A DNA stretch of 64,000 nucleotides from assembly GCF_050627025.1 (NCBI RefSeq), contig NZ_CP192472.1; one strand, 5' to 3'. Position numbers and translations under genes: made by a program. Shown here piece by piece: positions 25,234 to 33,632 of the stretch (positions are counted from its first letter, which is position 1; every line of letters starts with the position of its first letter). The notes under the pieces were generated by a model. It was not told where the DNA came from and ran no database searches. It was given only the letters and a program-made list of their open reading frames with translations. The DNA is from Variovorax paradoxus_P (lineage in GTDB: Bacteria > Pseudomonadota > Gammaproteobacteria > Burkholderiales > Burkholderiaceae_C).

Positions 25234-26196
25234 ATGCAGGGCACCACGCGAATAGGAATTTCTGGCTGGCGCTATGCGCCGTGGCGAGGGCGCTTTTACC
25301 CGAAAGGCCTGGCGCAGCGGCTCGAGCTCGACTTTGCCTCGCGCATGCTGCCCACCATCGAAATCAACGGCTCTTTCTACTCACTGCAGCGCCCCGAGTC
25401 GTACCAGGCGTGGCACGACGCAACGCCCGACGATTTTGTCTTTGCCGTGAAGGGGCCGCGCTACATCACCCATAACCTGCGGCTGAAGGAACCGCGCGCT
25501 GCGTTGGCCAACTTCTTCGCCTCGGGTGTGTTTGCGCTGCGGGCCAAGCTGGGGCCGATTCTGTGGCAGTTGCCGCCTTCGTTTGTGTACAACGCGGAAC
25601 GGCTCGAAGAATTTCTGGCGCTGTTGCCAAGGGACGGCCGGACTGCCCTTGCGCTTGCGCGACAGCACAACGAGAAGCTGGACGACGACCGGGCGTTTCT
25701 GAAGATGCCCGCGAAGCTGCAAATCCGGCACGCGATAGAGGTGCGGCATGCGAGCTTCGAGAACCCCGGCTTCATCGCGATGCTGCGCCGGCACGGCGTT
25801 GCGCTGGTGGTTGCAGACACTGCGGGGCGCTGGCCCCTGCTCGAAGACCTTTGCGCCGACTTCGTCTACATGCGGCTGCACGGCGACAAGGAGCTTTATG
25901 CGAGCGGCTACAGCAAAGAAGCGCTCGACCGCTGGGCCGAGCGCATCGACGCCTGGCGCAGCGGTCGGCAGGTCAAGGACGCAAGGCTGGCCGAACCCTC
26001 GCGCCTGTCGTCACGCAAGAAGGGACGCGACGTGTACTGCTACTTCGACAACGACGTGAAGGTGCACGCACCGTACGATGCCGCGCATCTGGCGGCCCGG
26101 CTCGGTGTGGAAACCGGAATCGGGCCCGACGACAACTTCGATCCGCCGCCTGGAATGATGGTAGGCAAGCGTGCGAAGGCGCGGGCCCGCAAGTAG
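25234..26196 (+). CDS. DUF72 family protein
   Basis: This 320-residue cytoplasmic TIM-barrel protein belongs to the DUF72 (YecE) family. Family marks are RIGISGWRYAPWRGRFYPKG at the start, EINGSFYSLQRPESYQAWH, FVFAVKGPRYITH, GPILWQLPPSF and VYCYFDNDVKVHAPYDA near the end. Its function is not established. The ATG at 25234 is chosen because the conserved barrel strand begins six residues later; upstream in-frame Met codons add a basic non-conserved leader. It stands alone, divergent from the DUF1439 operon and convergent with the ABC importer genes. Confidence 0.9.
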   Translation: MQGTTRIGISGWRYAPWRGRFYPKGLAQRLELDFASRMLPTIEINGSFYSLQRPESYQAWHDATPDDFVFAVKGPRYITHNLRLKEPRAALANFFASGVFALRAKLGPILWQLPPSFVYNAERLEEFLALLPRDGRTALALARQHNEKLDDDRAFLKMPAKLQIRHAIEVRHASFENPGFIAMLRRHGVALVVADTAGRWPLLEDLCADFVYMRLHGDKELYASGYSKEALDRWAERIDAWRSGRQVKDARLAEPSRLSSRKKGRDVYCYFDNDVKVHAPYDAAHLAARLGVETGIGPDDNFDPPPGMMVGKRAKARARK

Positions 26197-26211
26197 TGAA
26201 AGCTTCCTGCC

Positions 26212-26979
26212 TCAGTCGTGCAGCGACGAAAGAAACTGCTTCAGCTCGGCCGTCTGCGGATTGCCGAAAAGCTCGGCCGGCGGCCCCATCTCATGCACGC
26301 GACCCTGGTGCATGAAGATCAGGCGGTCGCTCACCTTGCGTGCAAAGCTCATCTCGTGCGTGACCATGAGCAGCGTCATGCCTTCGTCGGCCAGCGACTC
26401 CACCACGCGCAGCACGTCGCCCACCAGTTCGGGGTCGAGCGCGGAGGTGATCTCGTCGCACAGCAACACGGCCGGTTCCATTGCCAGGGCGCGTGCAATA
26501 GCCACGCGCTGCTGCTGGCCGCCCGAAAGCTGGTCTGGCATGGCGTCGAACTTTTCGGCCAGGCCCACGCGGTCGAGCAGCTTGCGCGCTTGCGAGGCCG
26601 CTTCCAGGCCGCTGCGCTTTTTTACCAGCGTAGGCGCGAGCATCACGTTCTTGCCCACAGTGAGATGCGGAAAGAGGTTGAAGCTCTGGAAGATCATGCC
26701 CACGCGCTGGCGCAGTTCGCGCATGGCCATGGCGCTTTCATGCAGCAGGGGCTTGCCGTCGACGGTGAGGGAACCTTCCTGGAACACCTCGAGCCCGTTG
26801 ATGCAGCGCAGCAGCGTGCTCTTGCCAGAGCCGCTCTTGCCGATGATGGCGATGACCTCGCCGCGCTTCACTTCAAGGTCGATGCCCTTGAGAACCTCGT
26901 TGGCGCCATACGATTTGCGCAACGCGGTCACGCGCACGATGGGCGCGGCGGAAGTCTGGGGTTCAAGCACGGCGGCCAT
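26212..26979 (-). CDS. Polar amino acid ABC importer, ATP-binding subunit
   Basis: This 255-residue ATPase of the GlnQ/HisP type has Walker A GKSGSGKST (about 47-55), the Q-loop in MIFQSFNLFPHLTV, signature LSGGQQQRVAIARALA (about 150-165), Walker B VLLCDEITSALD and switch histidine MVTHEM. It powers uptake through the two permeases upstream. Its start lies inside the end of the permease gene (17-bp overlap), with GAGGAAA before the ATG. It is the last gene of the GntR-led operon. Confidence 0.95.
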   Translation of the reverse strand: MAAVLEPQTSAAPIVRVTALRKSYGANEVLKGIDLEVKRGEVIAIIGKSGSGKSTLLRCINGLEVFQEGSLTVDGKPLLHESAMAMRELRQRVGMIFQSFNLFPHLTVGKNVMLAPTLVKKRSGLEAASQARKLLDRVGLAEKFDAMPDQLSGGQQQRVAIARALAMEPAVLLCDEITSALDPELVGDVLRVVESLADEGMTLLMVTHEMSFARKVSDRLIFMHQGRVHEMGPPAELFGNPQTAELKQFLSSLHD

Positions 26980-27616
26980 GGGATTTCCTCTCGAGGTTCT
27001 TGGCGTACAGGCTTACGGGGAAGCACAGCACAAAGTAAAGCAGCGCCACGCAGCTGAACACCACGAATGGCTGGAAGGTGGCGTTCGAAATCATGCTGCC
27101 GGCCTTGGTGAGTTCGACAAAGCCGATCACCGAGGCAAGCGCCGTGCCCTTGATCACCTGCACCAGAAAGCCCACCGTCGGCGCAATGGCGATCTTTACC
27201 GCCTGCGGCAGGATCACATGGCGCATCTGCTCCGCAAAGCTCAGCGCCAGGCTGCCCGAGGCTTCCCACTGGCCTTTGGGAATGGAGGCCACGCAGCCGC
27301 GCCAGATCTCGGTGAGAAAGGCGCTGGTGTAGAGCGTAAGCGCCACGCTTGCCGCGGTCCATGCAGACACATCGACGCCGAACAGCGCAATGCCGAAGTA
27401 CGCAAGAAACAGCTGCATCAACAGCGGCGTGCCCTGGAAAAGCTGCACGTAGAAGCCGACGGCGCGGTTCATGACGCTGCCGCCGCGCAAGCGCAGGAAC
27501 AACAACAGCCCGCCCACCAGCCCGCCGCCGATGAACGCGATGAGCGACAACACGACTGTCCAGCGCAGCGCCATGAGCAGGTTGCGCAAGATGTCCCAGA
27601 GAGAAAAATCGACCAT
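26963..27616 (-). CDS. Polar amino acid ABC importer, permease 2
   Basis: This 217-residue permease of the HisMQ type has about five helices. It carries LFQGTPLLMQLFLAYFGIAL and the EAA loop EASGSLALSFAEQMRHVILP (about 124-143), which docks on the ATPase. The ATG at 27616 opens directly on a hydrophobic segment (MVDFSLWDILRNLLMALRW), as in homologues; longer frames run into the other permease gene. It works as a heterodimer with the product of 27637-28293. Confidence 0.94.
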   Translation of the reverse strand: MVDFSLWDILRNLLMALRWTVVLSLIAFIGGGLVGGLLLFLRLRGGSVMNRAVGFYVQLFQGTPLLMQLFLAYFGIALFGVDVSAWTAASVALTLYTSAFLTEIWRGCVASIPKGQWEASGSLALSFAEQMRHVILPQAVKIAIAPTVGFLVQVIKGTALASVIGFVELTKAGSMISNATFQPFVVFSCVALLYFVLCFPVSLYAKNLERKSHGRRA

Positions 27617-27636
27617 GTGTGGCTTCCCTCGTTTTT

Positions 27637-28293
27637 TCAGCGGCCGAAGAAGAACTTCGGCCCGGCCCAGTTGAGCAGCCTGCGCAGAGCCACGGCCAGC
27701 GCCAGGTAGACCAGCGTGGCGATGATGAAGGCCTCGAACGCGCGGAAGTTCCGGCTCTGGATGAGATTGGCCGCGTAGCTCAGCTCTTCGGTCGAAATCT
27801 GTCCGCACACCGCGGAGCCCAGCATCACGATGATGATTTGGCTCACCATGGCGGGCCATACCTTCTTGAGTGCCGGCGGCAAGATGACTCGGGTGAACAC
27901 CTGCACCTTGTCGAGCGCCAGGCTCACGGCCGCCTCGATCTGCCCCTTGGGCGTGGCCTCGATACCGGCGCGGATGATTTCAGTGGCGTAGGCACCCAGG
28001 TTGAGCACCATCGCAATGATCGAAGCCGTCTCGGGCGTGAGCTTGACGCCCGCGGCAGGCAGCCCGAAGAAGATGAAGAACAGCTGCACGATGAACGGCG
28101 TGTTGCGGATCAGCTCCACATAGCTGCCGACGAGCCAGCGCAGCCAGGCAGGCCCGCTGGCGCGCGCCCAGGCGCAAGCCACGCCCACGGCCATGCCAAT
28201 GAGGGTGGCAATGGCCGTAAGGCCCACAGTCCACGCAACCCCCTTGGCGAGCAGTCGCCAGTCGACAAGAACTGCACCAAAGTCGAATTCCAT
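27637..28293 (-). CDS. Polar amino acid ABC importer, permease 1
   Basis: This 218-residue HisMQ-type permease has about five helices, with ELIRNTPFIVQLFFIFFGLP (about 60-79) and the EAA loop EAAVSLALDKVQVFTRVILP (about 118-137). It lies 41 bp after the binding-protein gene and 20 bp before the second permease gene. The pair, ATPase and binding protein make a complete importer. The sequence does not fix the amino acid; the regulator-first operon suggests substrate-induced expression. Confidence 0.94.
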   Translation of the reverse strand: MEFDFGAVLVDWRLLAKGVAWTVGLTAIATLIGMAVGVACAWARASGPAWLRWLVGSYVELIRNTPFIVQLFFIFFGLPAAGVKLTPETASIIAMVLNLGAYATEIIRAGIEATPKGQIEAAVSLALDKVQVFTRVILPPALKKVWPAMVSQIIIVMLGSAVCGQISTEELSYAANLIQSRNFRAFEAFIIATLVYLALAVALRRLLNWAGPKFFFGR

Positions 28294-28334
28294 GGCCGCG
28301 CCTTCTTCTTTACTCGTCGGGGTTCAGCGGGCGA

Positions 28335-29135
28335 TCAGACGGGCAGGTCGCCGGCGGCCTTGCCGAGCCACTTCTTCGACATCGCGTCCAGCGTGCCGTC
28401 CTTCTTGGCGGTGGCAATGATCTCGTTGACCTTGGCCTTCAGCGCGGCTTCGCCCTTGGCAATGCCGATGAAGCAGGGGCTGTCTTTCAGCAGCAGCTTG
28501 AACTCGGCGCTCACCTTCGGGTTCTTGGCAAGCATGTCGCCCGCAACCGCTGCGCTGGTTGCAAGGGTTTGCGTCTGCCCGGCCACAAAGGCTGCGATCG
28601 TCGCGTTGTTGTCCTCGAAGCGGCGGTAGTCGACGTTGGGCGGCGCCACCTTGTTCAGTTCCTGGTCTTCCATTGCGCCGCGCGTCACCGCCACGGTCTT
28701 GCCGGCCATGTCGGCAAAGCTGGTGAGCTTCATGCTCTTGGCCGCATACACGGCCTGGAAGAAGGGCGCATAGGCGGACGAGAACTCGATCACCTTCTCG
28801 CGCTCGGCGTTCTTGCCGAGCGTGGAAATCACGAGGTCGGCCTTGCGCGTCTGCAGGTAGGGAATGCGGTTGGCGCTGGTCACGGGCACCAGCTCGGCCT
28901 TCACGCCGAGCTTGGCGGCAATGAGCTCGGCCATTTCAACGTCCAGGCCCTGCGGCTTCATGTTCTTGTCGACCGAGCCGTACGGCGGGTAGTCGGTCGG
29001 CACGGCAATCTTGATGGTCTTGGCCTTCAGCACGTTGTCCAGGGCGTTCTGCGCCTGGGCGGTGCCGGCGGCGGCCAGCATGGCAACGGAAGCAAGCGCA
29101 AGCGTGAGGTGGCGTTTGGACGAAGAGAAGGTCAT
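28335..29135 (-). CDS. Polar amino acid ABC importer, periplasmic binding protein
   Basis: This 266-residue periplasmic protein has a signal peptide (cleavage after GTAQAQ, near residue 29). It shows the solute-binding family 3 pattern: IKIAVPTDYPPYGSVD, PQGLDVEMAELIAAKLGVK, RKADLVISTLGKNAEREKVI and the C-terminal KKDGTLDAMSKKWLG. In this family the RxxDxxxS-like segment binds the alpha-amino and carboxyl groups. Its ATG overlaps the GntR stop by 4 bp. Glutamate, glutamine or basic amino acids are possible ligands; I cannot choose. Confidence 0.93.
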   Translation of the reverse strand: MTFSSSKRHLTLALASVAMLAAAGTAQAQNALDNVLKAKTIKIAVPTDYPPYGSVDKNMKPQGLDVEMAELIAAKLGVKAELVPVTSANRIPYLQTRKADLVISTLGKNAEREKVIEFSSAYAPFFQAVYAAKSMKLTSFADMAGKTVAVTRGAMEDQELNKVAPPNVDYRRFEDNNATIAAFVAGQTQTLATSAAVAGDMLAKNPKVSAEFKLLLKDSPCFIGIAKGEAALKAKVNEIIATAKKDGTLDAMSKKWLGKAAGDLPV

Positions 29136-29902
29136 AGCAGGGCTCCTAGGTAAGTCGAAGAATCGGATTCATTGGCAGAAGACGCGGCCGTCTTGCGACG
29201 CCTTGGCTTGGCCGCGGTGTTCTGTTGCAGCGGCGCCAGCGCATCGCGCAGTTGCGCCAGCGGATCGGTGGGTGCTTGCACGCGTAGCGCCGATTGCACG
29301 GTGCCGATATGGGCCGCCATCAAGGCTTCGGCGGCGGCATGGTCGCCCCGTTCGAGTGCGGCGACGATCTGCACGTGGTCTTCGCACGACTGCACCGCGT
29401 CGTGCGTGCTTTGGTAGAGCATGGCGATCAGCGTGGTGCGCGCGGTGAAGTCGCGCAGCGTGTCGGCCAGCAGCGTGTTGCCCAGGCATTCGGCCAGGCA
29501 CACATGAAAGTCGCCCAGAAGAAAGCTGCGGTTGCCAACGTCGCTTTCCTTCAGCGCCGCTTTTTCACGCTGAAGGTGCGCCTTCAGCTGCCGCAGTGCG
29601 GTCTTGTCGATCTTGCCGGTGCTGCCCGTACTGCGGATCAGGCCAAGCTCGATGACGCGGCGCGCCTCGAAGGCCTCACGCGCTTCTTCTTGCGAAGGCT
29701 CGATAACGAACCACCCACGCCGTGCGCTCACCGTCACGATGCCGCGTGCCGCAAGCCGGGTGAGAGCCTCGCGCACGATGGTGCGGCTGCAGTCGAAAAG
29801 CATGGCCAGTTGCTGTTCGCCCAAGCGCGAACCCGGCGCGAGCTTCTGCGCCATCACCGCTTCGACGATGCGTGCACTGATTTCGGATGCGGATGTAGAC
29901 AT
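29132..29902 (-). CDS. GntR family regulator (FCD) heading the ABC importer operon
   Basis: This 256-residue regulator has an N-terminal GntR winged helix (GEQQLAMLFDCSRTIVREAL, about 28-47; wing VTVSARRGWFVIEPS) and a C-terminal FCD domain with the metal/ligand histidines in LGDFHVCLAECLGN, EDHVQIVAALERGDHAAAE and MAAHI. An alanine/lysine-rich tail (KPRRRKTAASSANES) follows. The ATG at 29902 gives MSTSASEIS; an in-frame Met at 29932 lies in the inverted repeat. It overlaps the binding-protein gene by 4 bp, so it regulates an operon of which it is the first member. Confidence 0.88.
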   Translation of the reverse strand: MSTSASEISARIVEAVMAQKLAPGSRLGEQQLAMLFDCSRTIVREALTRLAARGIVTVSARRGWFVIEPSQEEAREAFEARRVIELGLIRSTGSTGKIDKTALRQLKAHLQREKAALKESDVGNRSFLLGDFHVCLAECLGNTLLADTLRDFTARTTLIAMLYQSTHDAVQSCEDHVQIVAALERGDHAAAEALMAAHIGTVQSALRVQAPTDPLAQLRDALAPLQQNTAAKPRRRKTAASSANESDSSTYLGALL

Positions 29903-29907
29903 TGGTC

Positions 29908-29942
29908 TGCATACCAGCAGCTTTTGTGCCAACTGGTATGCA
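29908..29942. promoter_or_regulatory. Perfect inverted repeat upstream of the GntR gene
   Basis: TGCATACCAG (29908-29917) and CTGGTATGCA (29933-29942) are exact inverted copies 15 bp apart, immediately upstream of the ATG at 29902. The spacing (25 bp centre to centre, about 2.4 turns) suits a dimeric or tetrameric FCD-type GntR autorepressor. Binding is inferred. Confidence 0.6.
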
Positions 29943-30061
29943 AGATATGTGCACCGAAATGGGTTTGCGCTGCATGCCGGTGGTGCGTGGCGCTTCGTTT
30001 AGGAGGCTGGGGCGGGGCGCTCGTTTTTGTGGTGCCGCTGTTCAGGGCGGCGCACCCGCCG

Positions 30062-30143
30062 ACGGGGTACCTTGCTCCGCGAATGTCCCCCGGCCTGCGG
30101 GCTTCCGCCCCTCCTCCTTTGTTTCGCTGCGCAAGGCACCCCG
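30062..30143. repeat. Imperfect palindromic intergenic element
   Basis: The left arm (30063-30083) and right arm (30123-30143) are near-perfect inverted copies, each reading CGGGGT.CCTTGC..CG on its own strand, with a 39-bp C/T-rich centre (CCTCCTCCTTTG). It lies just past the tctC stop. It looks like a dispersed intergenic repeat of Comamonadaceae, a view based on recollection and to be tested by genome search. The rest of 29943-30173 shows no gene. Confidence 0.5.
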
Positions 30144-30173
30144 CCAGCGATCACCCTGAGCCGAGCCGGCTAA

Positions 30174-31142
30174 TCAATCCATCCGCGCGCCCGAAGCCTT
30201 CACCGCCTTGTCCCACCGCGGAGTTTCCGTGGCAAGAAAGCGCGCGAAGTCTTCACTGCCCAGATAGGCCGGGTCCGCCCCCTGGCTCACCATGCGGTCG
30301 CGCACCTCGGGGCTGGTCAGCACCTGCTTGAACGCATCGCTCAGCTTGGCGACCACGTCCTTGGGCGTGTCCTTCGGGGCGAAGAAGCCGTAGAAGCCCA
30401 CCACCTCGAAGCCCTTGACCCCCGATTCGATGACTGTTGGCACATCGGGCAGGGCCGGGTTGCGCTCGCGGCTGGTCACCGCCAGGGCGCGAACCTTGCC
30501 CTGCTTGTGATAGTTGGCCGCCTGCGGAATCGATTCGGCCATGAACTGCACTTGCCCGCCCATCAGGTCGGTAAACGCCGGGGCACTGCCACGATACGGG
30601 ATGTGCACCATGAAGATGCCCGTCGCCGTCTTGAACATCTCGGGCACCAGGTGGCTGATGCCGCCGTTGCCGGCCGAGCCGTAGTTGACCTGGCCGGGCC
30701 GGGCCTTCGCGTAGTCGACGAACTGCTTGAGGTTTTGCACCGGCAGCTTGGGCGTGACCAGCAGCGCGAGCGGCTGCATGGCGGTGCGGGCAACGGGCAC
30801 GAAGTCGCGCTGCGTGTTGTAGGGCAGCTTGCTGTAGAGCGCGCCGTTGATCACTGCCACGCCGGTGTTGGCCAGCATCAGCGTGTAGCCGTCGGCCGGG
30901 CTCTTGGCGACCGCGTCGGCGCCCACCGAGCCGCCTGCGCCGGGCTTGTAGTCGACGATCAGCGGCTGTCCGAGCACGGCTTGCAGCTTGTCGGTCAAGA
31001 GCCGCGCATGCTGGTCGAGCGGACCGCCCGCCGGAAAGCCGATCACAACCTTGATCGGCTTGTCCGGATAGGCGGCCATGGCCGCGGCCGTGCCGAGCGC
31101 GAGAAAAAGGACCGCCAATGCGGTCCGGGTGGGCTTGTTCAT
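30174..31142 (-). CDS. Bug-type tripartite tricarboxylate binding protein (TctC), orphan
   Basis: This 322-residue periplasmic protein has a signal peptide (MNKPTRTALAVLFLALG, cleavage near AMAA, about residue 24). The Bug/TctC fold marks are YPDKPIKVVIGFPAGGPLD, DYKPGAGGSVGADAVAKSPA and FMVHIPYRGSAPAFTDLMGG. Bug proteins are hugely expanded in Burkholderiales and most lack adjacent TctAB membrane subunits, as here. The ligand is probably a small carboxylate. The start is fixed by AGGAGAC 6-8 nt before the ATG; that site is buried in a strong hairpin. OsmC lies 41 bp upstream in the same direction. Confidence 0.9.
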   Translation of the reverse strand: MNKPTRTALAVLFLALGTAAAMAAYPDKPIKVVIGFPAGGPLDQHARLLTDKLQAVLGQPLIVDYKPGAGGSVGADAVAKSPADGYTLMLANTGVAVINGALYSKLPYNTQRDFVPVARTAMQPLALLVTPKLPVQNLKQFVDYAKARPGQVNYGSAGNGGISHLVPEMFKTATGIFMVHIPYRGSAPAFTDLMGGQVQFMAESIPQAANYHKQGKVRALAVTSRERNPALPDVPTVIESGVKGFEVVGFYGFFAPKDTPKDVVAKLSDAFKQVLTSPEVRDRMVSQGADPAYLGSEDFARFLATETPRWDKAVKASGARMD

Positions 31143-31172
31143 GATTCGTCTCCTTTTTGTGGAGACGATCAT
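31141..31172 (-). promoter_or_regulatory. Hairpin sequestering the tctC ribosome-binding site and start
   Basis: In the mRNA, AUGAUCGUCUCC pairs with GGAGACG-A-AUCAU across an ACAAAAA loop: 12 bp with a single bulged A. The 3' arm contains the Shine-Dalgarno AGGAGAC core and the AU of the AUG. A thermosensor, sRNA target or translational switch is possible; what is seen is only the structure. Confidence 0.6.
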
Positions 31173-31183
31173 AAGCAGCAGCG

Positions 31184-31624
31184 CTAGGCCGCCAGCGTGG
31201 CCTTCAGCGTGATTTCGGGCACGCTCGCAAGCGCCTTCGAAAGCGGGCAGCCTGCCTTGGCGGCGGCTGCAATCTGCTGGAACTTGGCCTCGTCGAGCTT
31301 GGGTACCGTGGCGTCCAGCTCGAGCGCGATGCGGTCGATCTTGAAGCCCTCGCCGTCCTTGGCCAGCCGCACCGCGGCCCTGGTGTCTACCTTGGTGGCG
31401 GTGAAGCCTTCCTTCTCGAGCGCAAACGCAAAGGCCATCGTGAAGCAGGCCGCGTGGGCGGCGCCGACGATTTCCTCGGGGTTGGTGCCGCGCTTGTCGT
31501 CCTCGAAGCGGCTCGCGAAGCCGTAGGGGTAGTCCTTGAGGGCGCCGGTCTCGGTGCTGACCTGGCCCTTGCCGGTCTTGCCGGCGCCTTCCCAGTGAAC
31601 GCTTGCGTGCTTGTCTGCTGCCAT
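31184..31624 (-). CDS. OsmC family peroxiredoxin
   Basis: This 146-residue protein of the OsmC family comprises small dimeric thiol peroxidases that reduce organic hydroperoxides. Both redox cysteines are present: one in HAACFTMAFAFALE (about residue 60) and one in KAGCPLSKAL (about residue 125), spaced as in OsmC. The family start ASVHWEGAGKTGKGQVSTET is intact. The ATG at 31624 has AAGGAAA just upstream. It precedes the orphan tctC gene by 41 bp. Its promoter would lie in the 230-bp region shared with the divergent acyl-CoA ligase. Confidence 0.92.
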   Translation of the reverse strand: MAADKHASVHWEGAGKTGKGQVSTETGALKDYPYGFASRFEDDKRGTNPEEIVGAAHAACFTMAFAFALEKEGFTATKVDTRAAVRLAKDGEGFKIDRIALELDATVPKLDEAKFQQIAAAAKAGCPLSKALASVPEITLKATLAA

Positions 31625-31853
31625 GAGATTTCCTTCTTTGCCGTGGGTGGATGGAGGGACCGACAGGTATCGCGCGAAAAGCCCGCCGTGTCTGTAGTCG
31701 CACGGCGCGTGCGCGGTATGTCCAAAGTGAGAAGAATGGGCGTCACCAAGGTGACGTTCCGGGGGCTTCCCCGATGGGAGGCGCGGCCGGGGCGGCTTAG
31801 GCTGCGGGCTGCTTTCCTTTTTCCCCTTTCTCTCATCGTTCGCCGCCTTGACC

Positions 31854-33554
31854 ATGCAACAACGCCCGCACTACAAGTTCTGGCCCAAGCGCCTTCCGCA
31901 TTCGATCACTGTTCCCGCCACCTCGCTGTGGCACAACCTCGCGACGTCGGCGGCGCGCTACCCCGACAAGGCCGCGCTCGTGTTCTTCGGCCGGGTAATG
32001 AGCTACCGCGAATTCGCCGACCAGGTCGAGCGCCTGGCCGGCACCCTGCATGCCATGGGCGTGAAGCGCGGCGACCGCGTGGTGCTGAACATGCAGAACT
32101 GCCCGCAGCTGGTGATCGCGCATTTCGCAATCCTGCGGGCCAACGCCGTGGTGGTGCCGGTCAACCCGATGAACCGGGCCGAAGAGCTCAAGCACTACAT
32201 CGTCGACCCCGATGCGAAGGTGGCCATTACCACCGGCGACCTGGCCGGCGAGCTGGCCAAGGCCAGCAACGCGCTGCCGCCAGGGCAGCAGCTCGATCAC
32301 CTCATCGTGACCCAGTTCACCGACGCCTTCGACGCCGATGCAAGCGGCGACGACGCGCCCGCGCCGGCGTGGAAAGAATGGCTCACCACGCGCCACCCGC
32401 TGCCCGAACTGGCGCAAGGCAGGGCGATGGCCTGGACCGACGCGCTTGCCGCCGGCCACGCCGCGCCCGAGCACGTGGTGGGTGGCCACGACATGGCGCT
32501 GCTGCCCTACACCAGCGGCACCACGGGCCTTCCGAAGGGCTGCGTGCACCATCATTCGAGCCTCATGCACAACGCGGTGGCCGGCCAGCTCTGGGGCCAG
32601 GCCACGTCCGAAGCGGTGGTGCTGGCTGTGGTGCCCATGTTCCACATTACGGGCGTGGTGAGCATGATGCACACATCCATCCTTGCGGCGGGCACGCTGG
32701 TCATCATGCCGCGCTGGGACCGCGACGTGGCCGGCCGGCTCATCTCGCGGTGGAAGGTCACCAGCTGGACCAATATTCCCACCATGGTGATCGACCTCAT
32801 GGCCAGCCCCAACTTTGCGAGTTACGACCTGTCGAGCATCACGCACATCGGCGGCGGTGGTGCCGCCATGCCGCAGGCCGTGGCGCAGCGCCTGTTCGAG
32901 CAATACGGCCTCAAGTACCAGGAGGGCTACGGCCTTACCGAAACCGCAGCGCCCTCGCACACCAACCCGTCGGACCATCCCAAGCAGCAGTGCCTGGGCA
33001 TACCCTTCATGAGCACCGATGCGCGCGTGGTCGACCCCGACACGTTGCAGGAAATGCCCATCGGCGAATCGGGCGAGATCATCATCCACGGCCCCGAGGT
33101 GTTCCAGGGCTACTGGAAGCGGCCTGACGCTACGAAGGCCGCTTTCGTCGAGTTCGAGGGCAAGCGCTTCTTCCGCTCGGGCGACATGGGCCGCATGGAC
33201 GAGGACGGCTATTTCTTCATTACCGACCGGCTCAAGCGAATGATCAACGCGAGCGGCTTCAAGGTGTGGCCGGCAGAGGTGGAGCTGCTGATGTTCCGCC
33301 ACCCCGCCATCCAGGAGGCCTGCGTCATCTCCACCAAGGACAACTACCGCGGCGAATCGGTCAAGGCGGTGGTGGTGCTGCGCGCCACTCACAAGAACAC
33401 CACCGAGCAAGAGATCATCGACTGGTGCCGCGAGAACATGGCCGTCTACAAGATTCCGCGCAAGGTGCAGTTCGTGGACGCACTGCCCAAGAGCGGCAGC
33501 GGCAAGGTGATGTGGCGGCTGCTGCAAGAGGACGAGAACGAGGCCGCCGCGTAA
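31854..33554 (+). CDS. AMP-binding acyl-CoA ligase
   Basis: This 566-residue member of the ANL superfamily activates a carboxylic acid as acyl-AMP and transfers it to CoA. Motifs seen are LLPYTSGTTGLPKGC (P-loop, about 218-232), YQEGYGLTETAAPS (A5), FRSGDMGRMDEDGYFFITDR (hinge, about 440-459) and KSGSGKVMWR with the catalytic lysine near the C-terminus. It most resembles long-chain fatty acyl-CoA synthetases, but the acid is not predictable. The ATG at 31854 is preferred over a TTG at 31848; neither has a good Shine-Dalgarno. It is monocistronic, divergent from osmC. Confidence 0.9.
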   Translation: MQQRPHYKFWPKRLPHSITVPATSLWHNLATSAARYPDKAALVFFGRVMSYREFADQVERLAGTLHAMGVKRGDRVVLNMQNCPQLVIAHFAILRANAVVVPVNPMNRAEELKHYIVDPDAKVAITTGDLAGELAKASNALPPGQQLDHLIVTQFTDAFDADASGDDAPAPAWKEWLTTRHPLPELAQGRAMAWTDALAAGHAAPEHVVGGHDMALLPYTSGTTGLPKGCVHHHSSLMHNAVAGQLWGQATSEAVVLAVVPMFHITGVVSMMHTSILAAGTLVIMPRWDRDVAGRLISRWKVTSWTNIPTMVIDLMASPNFASYDLSSITHIGGGGAAMPQAVAQRLFEQYGLKYQEGYGLTETAAPSHTNPSDHPKQQCLGIPFMSTDARVVDPDTLQEMPIGESGEIIIHGPEVFQGYWKRPDATKAAFVEFEGKRFFRSGDMGRMDEDGYFFITDRLKRMINASGFKVWPAEVELLMFRHPAIQEACVISTKDNYRGESVKAVVVLRATHKNTTEQEIIDWCRENMAVYKIPRKVQFVDALPKSGSGKVMWRLLQEDENEAAA

Positions 33555-33598
33555 CAGCGGGTTCGCGGCCGCGAGGCAGGTGGCTTAGCAACGAGAAT

Positions 33599-33625
33599 CC
33601 GTGGCTTTTGTCGCCACGGTTTCTT
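33599..33625 (+). terminator. Weak intrinsic terminator after the acyl-CoA ligase
   Basis: CCGTGGC (33599-33605) and GCCACGG (33613-33619) form a 7-bp stem with a TTTTGTC loop, followed by TTTCTT. It ends 8 bp before the ATG of the nuclease gene, so it could also lie in that gene's leader. Confidence 0.5.
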
Positions 33626-33632
33626 GTTGCCC

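Noticed and set aside
31833..33527. 564-codon minus-strand frame opposite the acyl-CoA ligase
   Set aside because: The plus strand carries all ANL motifs; the opposite frame is His/Gly/Arg-rich without motif.
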